A stretch of DNA of 39,191 nt, from NCBI GenBank assembly GCA_938020445.1, contig CALIIC010000171.1, positions 1-39,191 on the forward strand, written 5' to 3'. Below the pieces are notes generated by a model that worked only from the letters and a program-made list of their open reading frames with translations, was not told the origin of the DNA and made no database searches. The stretch is from an uncultured Flavobacteriaceae bacterium (GTDB lineage Bacteria; Bacteroidota; Bacteroidia; Flavobacteriales; Flavobacteriaceae). The position numbers and the translations under genes are program-made. Positions 34,181 to 39,191 of this stretch are shown in pieces. Numbering within the stretch: the first letter of the stretch is position 1; each line of letters starts with the position of its first letter.

Positions 34181-35860
34181 TTATCTTTGCGCAAAAATCC
34201 CATACATTAAATATGTCTTAATTTCCCTTAATTTATGCAACATTAAAAAAACCAAGGACTTCGTTAGTTGCAAGGGGGCCAACCCACCTTTTCTATTGAC
34301 TCTGTCGCGAATCTGCTCGTCCAAGCCCTGGTATTTTTTCAGCTTGCTTTTGGTGATTTTTTTCAAACCACAGGCAATCAATGTCCGATTTACAAAACCT
34401 AAAAAAGACGTCGAATATCCTGCAAAGAGGCCTTTGTTTCTTTGATGCATGCTAAGGTATCGCACTACCAGAAAAGACAAATCAAATGGTTCTTTAACTT
34501 CCCATTCCTGATCGAACAATTGGAATTTCGAGGATTTGTCGACAATAATGTTAAAGGGAAGGGCATCAAAGAATTCAGCTTTTACAATGTCTTGTTCGCC
34601 TTTATCACTTAGCGCCTCCGCACGTAAAAAATCGACCCATTTGAGCATTAATTCGTCAAACTCGGAAAAACGTTTTTTATAAAGCGCCCCCGTAATTATA
34701 TGATGCAAATTCGCACCTTCAATATAATTTGTCTCTTCCTCAATATTTTGTGCAATTGTGGCTTCAGACGCCCCTTCTCCCAAACGCATTTTTTTAACCT
34801 TTATCCCATTATCCTTTGCATGAAAGGAAGCGTACGTATTGTGAGGCTCAATCCTATTGCAAGTGTAGTATTGCCCTAATAAAGTGTCATCTATTAAGAT
34901 TTGTTCCTGACTCTTGGAGGCAACTATTAAAAAAGAATTCGAAAGATCCTTTAACAGGCCGTTTTCTTCCAATGAATCCCAAACTAGGTATTCGTTAAGT
35001 AGGTTCGATTTTGGTCTAGGATTATAATGTCGGTCCTTGGTAAAGCGTATTAAGTCTGCAGCATTAAAAGCTTCGTTGTCGATACCCCTATCTGAAAGAA
35101 CCACTTTTGGTAGTTTATAATCTGGAAAGGGATATAAAAATTCTGTGGAAGCGAAACCAGAATCGGTAAGCATACTTTCTATTTCATCATGGCCAAAAGT
35201 GGTGATATGCTTTTCTCCATACCTGCTTTCCAACCCAAAGTAAGCAGTTGCATAGTGGTCTTCGTTGAAGCCCGCAAAATATTTCAATCCTAACTTATTC
35301 TCAATTGCGATGACCAGTGAACCATTCGGTTTCAAAAGCTTTGCGTAGCTCTCTAACGCCTTGTAAAAGGGGTTTTCTCTACTGGAATACTTTGCGGTAT
35401 ATTCAAAGACTCCAATCAAGGTAATGATGTCAAACTTCTCATCGAATTCTACATCCTCCACATTGCTACAAACCACGGTGACATTGTCAAGGTCTCTGCA
35501 TCTTTCCGCGATACAACGCGCTCTAGACAAACTACCTTCAACAGCCGTTATTGAAGCACCTGTTTCTCCTAAATACCTAGAAATAGCACCACAACCGGCG
35601 CCTATTTCAAGGATTTTGTGCTCTTCCTTAATATTGAGGGGCCGTAAGATATTTGCTCTATAAGTCGTGAGGTGATATTCACTACTCCAATCCTTAATTC
35701 GATCGAACAGTTCAGTCGAAAAAATAGATGTATCCTTGGAATTTTTAAATGAATCGAAGGTGTACTGCTCATTTTCCTCTCCATCACTATAGCTGATAAC
35801 CTTATCAGGATTTATGTATACCCTGTTTTTCTCATCAAATGCAAGTTCGTTTACTTTCAT
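34181..35860 (-). CDS. SAM methyltransferase fused to a kinase-like domain (WbdD-like layout)
   Basis: A 559-residue soluble two-domain protein. The N-terminal half is a class I methyltransferase: SAM motif I is ILEIGAGCGAISRYLGETGA (83-102), then the acidic end of strand 2 (VEGS, 107-110) and LKPNGSLVIAIENKLGLKY (176-194). The second half looks like a small protein-kinase/phosphotransferase fold: a lysine-rich strand IKVKKM (353-358), a hinge NYIEGANLHHII (378-389), a catalytic-loop-like D-ALPF-N (Asp432, Asn437) and a metal-site-like FDQEW (Asp450). The order methyltransferase-kinase is that of WbdD, which caps O-antigen chains with phosphate and methyl. No ABC transporter for that pathway is seen. 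It lies seven bases after rmlD. Confidence 0.7.
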   Translation of the reverse strand: MKVNELAFDEKNRVYINPDKVISYSDGEENEQYTFDSFKNSKDTSIFSTELFDRIKDWSSEYHLTTYRANILRPLNIKEEHKILEIGAGCGAISRYLGETGASITAVEGSLSRARCIAERCRDLDNVTVVCSNVEDVEFDEKFDIITLIGVFEYTAKYSSRENPFYKALESYAKLLKPNGSLVIAIENKLGLKYFAGFNEDHYATAYFGLESRYGEKHITTFGHDEIESMLTDSGFASTEFLYPFPDYKLPKVVLSDRGIDNEAFNAADLIRFTKDRHYNPRPKSNLLNEYLVWDSLEENGLLKDLSNSFLIVASKSQEQILIDDTLLGQYYTCNRIEPHNTYASFHAKDNGIKVKKMRLGEGASEATIAQNIEEETNYIEGANLHHIITGALYKKRFSEFDELMLKWVDFLRAEALSDKGEQDIVKAEFFDALPFNIIVDKSSKFQLFDQEWEVKEPFDLSFLVVRYLSMHQRNKGLFAGYSTSFLGFVNRTLIACGLKKITKSKLKKYQGLDEQIRDRVNRKGGLAPLQLTKSLVFLMLHKLREIKTYLMYGIFAQR

Positions 35861-35867
35861 GCGTTTT

Positions 35868-36734
35868 CTAGTTGTTCGACCTTTCTACTCTGTTTATCAT
35901 AGCTGACAGGCTATCCCTCCAATACGGGATTTCCATAGCCAACACTTGTTTGATCTTTGATTTATCCATCACACTATATGCCGGCCTTTTGGCAGGGGTC
36001 GGGTATGCCTCCGATTTGATCGGTAGTAATTTTACATTCGTATTACTCAGGTCAAAAATGGCTTTTGCAAAATCGTACCAACTGGCCACTCCTTCATTAC
36101 TATAGTGGTAGGTGCCATAGGCATTTTGTTCTTCCTTAACGACCCTGATAATTACTTTTGCTAAATCCCCGGCGTAGGTAGGTGTTCCGATTTGATCACA
36201 GACAACACCCAATTCGTCTCTTTCAGAGCCCAATCTCAGCATCGTCTTTAGAAAATTATTGCCATGTTCCGAATACAACCAGGAAGTTCTAAAGATAAAG
36301 TGTTCTTTAAGGGCCGATGCGGTTGCCAATTCCCCATTTAGTTTGGTTAAACCATAAACTCCCAGTGGAGCTGTACCACTTTGTTCGGTATACGCCTTGG
36401 TTTGGTTCCCGTCAAAAACAAAATCGGTGGAAATCTGTATAAAAACTGTATGGTGGTCTTTACAAGCATCGGCAAGGTTTTTGGCCCCATCAACATTTAC
36501 TTTTCTTGCAAGTACTTCATCGGACTCTGCCTTGTCTACAGCAGTGTAAGCAGCACAATTAATACAATAGGCCAGTGGGTTGCTTTTGAAAAATACATCC
36601 ACCTTATCTTTTACGGTAATATCGAGTTCGTCTACATCAATATAAATAAAATTGAAGTCCGTAAGATTCTGGGTGCAATCCTTGATACAAGAGGCCAGTT
36701 GCCCTTTTCCCCCAGTTACTAGAATATTTTTCAT
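35868..36734 (-). CDS. rmlD: dTDP-4-dehydrorhamnose reductase
   Basis: A 288-residue short-chain reductase for the last step of dTDP-L-rhamnose synthesis, using NAD(P)H. The frame is open to 36809, but the ATG at 36734 gives the family start [20 protein letters not shown] and overlaps the rmlC stop by four bases, which settles the choice. The catalytic Y-x3-K is in VYGLTKLNGE, and FRTSWLYSEHGNNFLKTM is the standard RmlD stretch. Length is normal. It is part of the rmlBACD cassette and co-transcribed with rmlC. Confidence 0.94.
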   Translation of the reverse strand: MKNILVTGGKGQLASCIKDCTQNLTDFNFIYIDVDELDITVKDKVDVFFKSNPLAYCINCAAYTAVDKAESDEVLARKVNVDGAKNLADACKDHHTVFIQISTDFVFDGNQTKAYTEQSGTAPLGVYGLTKLNGELATASALKEHFIFRTSWLYSEHGNNFLKTMLRLGSERDELGVVCDQIGTPTYAGDLAKVIIRVVKEEQNAYGTYHYSNEGVASWYDFAKAIFDLSNTNVKLLPIKSEAYPTPAKRPAYSVMDKSKIKQVLAMEIPYWRDSLSAMINRVERSNN

Positions 36735-37276
36735 AAGGCCACCTTGTCTAAGGTTGGTAAAACTCGGTCTTTGGCAGAAATCAGTAATTGGTCTTCGGGA
36801 AGTTGCCAATTTATATTCAAGGTAGGGTCGTTGTAAATAATACCTCTTTCTGCTTCTTTATGATAGTAGTTATCGCACTTGTAAAAAAACTCTACCGTAT
36901 CGGTAAGGGCAACGAATCCGTGGCCAAAACCTCTTGGTATAAAAAGTTGTTTTTTGTTTTCATGGCTTAACTCTATGGCTACATGTTCTCCGAAGGTTGG
37001 CGAATCTTTTCTCAAATCTACCGCAACATCCAACACGGTACCACTGAGTACCCGCACCAGTTTCGCTTGCGCAAATTCACCAGCTTGGCAGTGCAATGCC
37101 CTTAAAACTCCCTTTGTAGAATACGACTGATTGTCCTGAACAAAGTTCACGGTGCTCCCAACCGCTTCATTGAAACGTTGTTTGTTAAACGACTCTAAAA
37201 AATAACCTCGTTCGTCTGTAAAGATTGCTGGTTCCAATACAAAGCAACCTTTCAGTTTTGTTTCTTTAACGGTCAT
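36731..37276 (-). CDS. rmlC: dTDP-4-dehydrorhamnose 3,5-epimerase
   Basis: A 181-residue cupin enzyme that inverts carbons 3 and 5 of the dTDP-4-keto sugar. It has the RmlC strand order and motifs: [40 protein letters not shown] with the catalytic His in [20 protein letters not shown] and [30 protein letters not shown] gives the second substrate region. Normal length, cytoplasmic. Both ends overlap neighbours by four bases (ATGA), so rmlA, rmlC and rmlD are translationally coupled. Confidence 0.96.
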   Translation of the reverse strand: MTVKETKLKGCFVLEPAIFTDERGYFLESFNKQRFNEAVGSTVNFVQDNQSYSTKGVLRALHCQAGEFAQAKLVRVLSGTVLDVAVDLRKDSPTFGEHVAIELSHENKKQLFIPRGFGHGFVALTDTVEFFYKCDNYYHKEAERGIIYNDPTLNINWQLPEDQLLISAKDRVLPTLDKVAL

Positions 37277-38142
37277 TGTTGTTTGTTTAATATCCCTAAT
37301 AAATTTTTGCCATAACCACTTTTCATAAGCGGTTCTGCCAGACTTTTGAACGCTTCCCTATCTATATAACCCATTTCATAAGCGGCACCTTCGATAGCTC
37401 CAATCTTGAGCCCCTGTCGTTCTTCGATAACCTCAACAAATTGAGAAGCTTGCATCAATGATTGAAAGGTTCCAGTATCTAGCCAGGCCGTTCCGCGATC
37501 TAGAATACTAACACTGAGTTTTTGGCGCTCTAGATATACCTTGTTTACATCGGTGATTTCTAACTCGCCTCGGTGACTCGGGGGAATGTTTTTAGCAATT
37601 TCCACGACAGAATTATCATAGAAATAGATGCCAGGTACCGCATAATTCGATTTCGGTTCTTGTGGCTTCTCCTCTATACTGATTGCCGTCCCTTCTTCAT
37701 CAAATTCTACCACCCCATAGCGTTCGGGGTCATGTACTCTATACGCATAAATAATACCACCTTCAGGGTCATTATTCGATTGTAATAATTTGGCAAGACC
37801 TGATCCATAAAATATATTATCCCCCAAAATAAGCGCAACCTTATCTTGGCCGATAAAATCAGCACCAATAATAAATGCCTCTGCCAAACCATTAGGTGCT
37901 TCCTGCACTGCATAGGAAAATGAGCAACCATATTTTTTGCCATCTCCAAGCAATTCCTTGAAAAGCGGAAGGTCTTTTGGTGTCGATATAATCAATATCT
38001 CGCGAATCCCAGAGTACATTAAAGTACTTAGGGGATAATAAATCATGGGCTTGTCGTAGATTGGCATCAATTGTTTACTGACCGAAAGGGTCAACGGATG
38101 CAGACGCGTACCGGAGCCTCCTGCCAAAATTATTCCCTTCAT
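37273..38142 (-). CDS. rmlA: Glucose-1-phosphate thymidylyltransferase
   Basis: A 289-residue nucleotidyltransferase that makes dTDP-glucose from dTTP and glucose-1-phosphate. It opens [20 protein letters not shown] with the G-x-G-T-R nucleotide loop, then [30 protein letters not shown] with the metal-binding Asp, and [30 protein letters not shown] near the end is the usual sugar-binding element. Length and motifs are those of the standard short RmlA, which is feedback-inhibited by dTDP-rhamnose in known cases. It lies 49 bases after rmlB. Confidence 0.97.
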   Translation of the reverse strand: MKGIILAGGSGTRLHPLTLSVSKQLMPIYDKPMIYYPLSTLMYSGIREILIISTPKDLPLFKELLGDGKKYGCSFSYAVQEAPNGLAEAFIIGADFIGQDKVALILGDNIFYGSGLAKLLQSNNDPEGGIIYAYRVHDPERYGVVEFDEEGTAISIEEKPQEPKSNYAVPGIYFYDNSVVEIAKNIPPSHRGELEITDVNKVYLERQKLSVSILDRGTAWLDTGTFQSLMQASQFVEVIEERQGLKIGAIEGAAYEMGYIDREAFKSLAEPLMKSGYGKNLLGILNKQQ

Positions 38143-38191
38143 ATGTTTTTAAATTGCGGGTTATACTTAAATACGGTGTGGTTTTTCAACT

Positions 38192-39191
38192 CTAAACTGA
38201 TTGGTACATTTTTTGGTAGTAAGCCTGGTAGTCGCCAGAGGTAACACGCTGCAGCCATTCTTCATTTGCCAAGTACCAGTCTATTGTGCGATCAAGCCCT
38301 TGCTCAAAAGTCACGGACGGTTCCCAACCCAGCTCTTTGTTAATTTTACTCGCGTCGATGGCATATCTTAAATCATGACCCGGACGATCTTTTACATACG
38401 AAATTAATTTTTCCGAGCTTCCTTCGGGTCGATTTAGTTTTTGATCCATTTGTTTACATAGAAGCTTTACCAAATCTATGTTCTGCCACTCATTAAATCC
38501 TCCTATATTATAGGTTTCTGTTTTCTTTCCCTTGTGAAAAACAAGGTCTATGGCCACAGCATGATCCTCGACAAAAAGCCAATCTCGGGTATATTTACCA
38601 TCGCCGTACACTGGTAAGGGCTTGTTTTCTATAATGTTATTAATAAAAAGTGGAATCAGTTTTTCAGGAAAGTGATTGGGACCATAGTTGTTGGAGCAAT
38701 TGGTCAAAACAAAAGGAAGGTCATAGGTTTCTCCATAAGCCCTTACGAAATGATCCGAACTGGCTTTGGAAGCCGAATAAGGTGAATTCGGGTCATATGC
38801 GGTAGTTTCGGTAAACAAACCTTCTTGACCTAAGGACCCGTATACCTCATCTGTACTGACGTGATAAAATAGTTTATCCTGTTTGTTGTCTTTCCATAAA
38901 CCCCGGGCAGCATTTAACAAATTGACGGTTCCTATTACATTCGTTTGCACAAAAGCCAAGGGATCCGTAATCGAACGATCTACGTGAGACTCGGCGGCCA
39001 AGTGGATAACACCGTCAAAACGATATTGTTCAAAAATTTGTTCAATGAACCCGGCATCAACAATATCTCCTTTAATAAAGGTGTAGTTTGGAGCCTGATC
39101 AATGTCTTTAAGGTTTTCTAGATTTCCCGCGTATGTTAGTTTATCCAAGTTATATATGTGATAATTTGGGTAGGTATTTACAAATTTTCGC
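38192..39191 (-). CDS. rmlB: dTDP-glucose 4,6-dehydratase (N-terminus beyond right edge)
   Basis: The frame is open to the right edge, so the first 20 or so residues with the glycine-rich NAD loop are missing. The visible part begins RKFVNTYPNYHIYNLDKLTY, exactly what follows that loop in RmlB. A TTG at 39148 is internal and not a start. Further signatures are HLAAESHVDRSI, STDEVYGSLG with the catalytic Asp-Glu pair, YSASKASSDHF with Y-x3-K, and NCSNNYGPNHFPEKLIPL. The enzyme makes dTDP-4-keto-6-deoxyglucose, the entry to dTDP-rhamnose. It is the first of the rmlBACD genes here, and the locus may continue beyond the window. Confidence 0.96.
   Translation of the reverse strand, partial: RKFVNTYPNYHIYNLDKLTYAGNLENLKDIDQAPNYTFIKGDIVDAGFIEQIFEQYRFDGVIHLAAESHVDRSITDPLAFVQTNVIGTVNLLNAARGLWKDNKQDKLFYHVSTDEVYGSLGQEGLFTETTAYDPNSPYSASKASSDHFVRAYGETYDLPFVLTNCSNNYGPNHFPEKLIPLFINNIIENKPLPVYGDGKYTRDWLFVEDHAVAIDLVFHKGKKTETYNIGGFNEWQNIDLVKLLCKQMDQKLNRPEGSSEKLISYVKDRPGHDLRYAIDASKINKELGWEPSVTFEQGLDRTIDWYLANEEWLQRVTSGDYQAYYQKMYQSV

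Noticed and set aside
34182..34189. TATCTTTG on the plus strand, an exact -7 box followed by a GCGCAAAA-like start region
   Set aside because: It lies in the last codons of the minus-strand methyltransferase gene, has no TTG at the right distance and no plus-strand gene downstream, so chance is more likely than an antisense promoter.
1..39191. CRISPR array, insertion sequence, tRNA or rRNA genes
   Set aside because: No regularly spaced repeats, transposase motifs, terminal inverted repeats or tRNA-like cloverleaf segments were seen on either strand by eye.

Overview
The window looks like chromosomal DNA of a marine Flavobacteriaceae (Bacteroidetes). It carries families typical of that group (DUF5687, DUF4254, DUF6427, DUF6341), short Flavobacterium-type promoters (TTG, then TAnnTTTG), few clear Shine-Dalgarno sites, and an arsenosugar gene set. 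Genus cannot be fixed from the sequence alone. No rRNA, tRNA, CRISPR array or insertion sequence was seen, and no stretch above 300 bases lacks a gene.

Left part (1-7542). A DUF5687 membrane protein runs off the left edge. It is divergent from a plus-strand run: a PaaE-like flavin/2Fe-2S reductase, a Crp/Fnr regulator, an exported SRPBCC protein and a small four-helix membrane protein. A convergent patatin-like lipase follows. Next comes a partial arsenosugar cluster (DUF2064 glycosyltransferase, AhpD/CMD-like protein, radical SAM ArsS), then a TetR regulator with a palindrome just ahead of its start.

Middle (7561-12018). Housekeeping and envelope genes: a GT9 heptosyltransferase-like enzyme with DUF4254, DUF6427 and DUF6341 membrane proteins, and purD.

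Right part (12064-39191). A minus-strand locus of about 27 kb for a surface polysaccharide. Read in the direction of transcription: rmlB-rmlA-rmlC-rmlD (dTDP-L-rhamnose), a methyltransferase fused to a kinase-like domain (WbdD-like layout), Wzx flippase, two Wzy/WaaL-type proteins, a dTDP-rhamnose-4-epimerase-like enzyme, a possible 34-residue ORF, two GT2 glycosyltransferases, two MBOAT/SGNH acyl-transfer pairs and a CgeB-like glycosyltransferase. These are followed by a DUF4956 / CotH-beta-helix / VTC-like polymerase trio, then a WecA-like initiating phosphoglycosyl transferase and a UDP-glucuronate decarboxylase (UDP-xylose). The genes fit assembly on undecaprenyl phosphate, flipping by Wzx, polymerisation or ligation by the two Wzy-like proteins, and O-acylation outside the membrane.

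The most unusual parts are the VTC/CotH/DUF4956 trio, a previously unnamed-looking extracytoplasmic domain shared by the AlgJ-like and ligase-like proteins, and the methyltransferase-kinase fusion inside a Wzx/Wzy locus.
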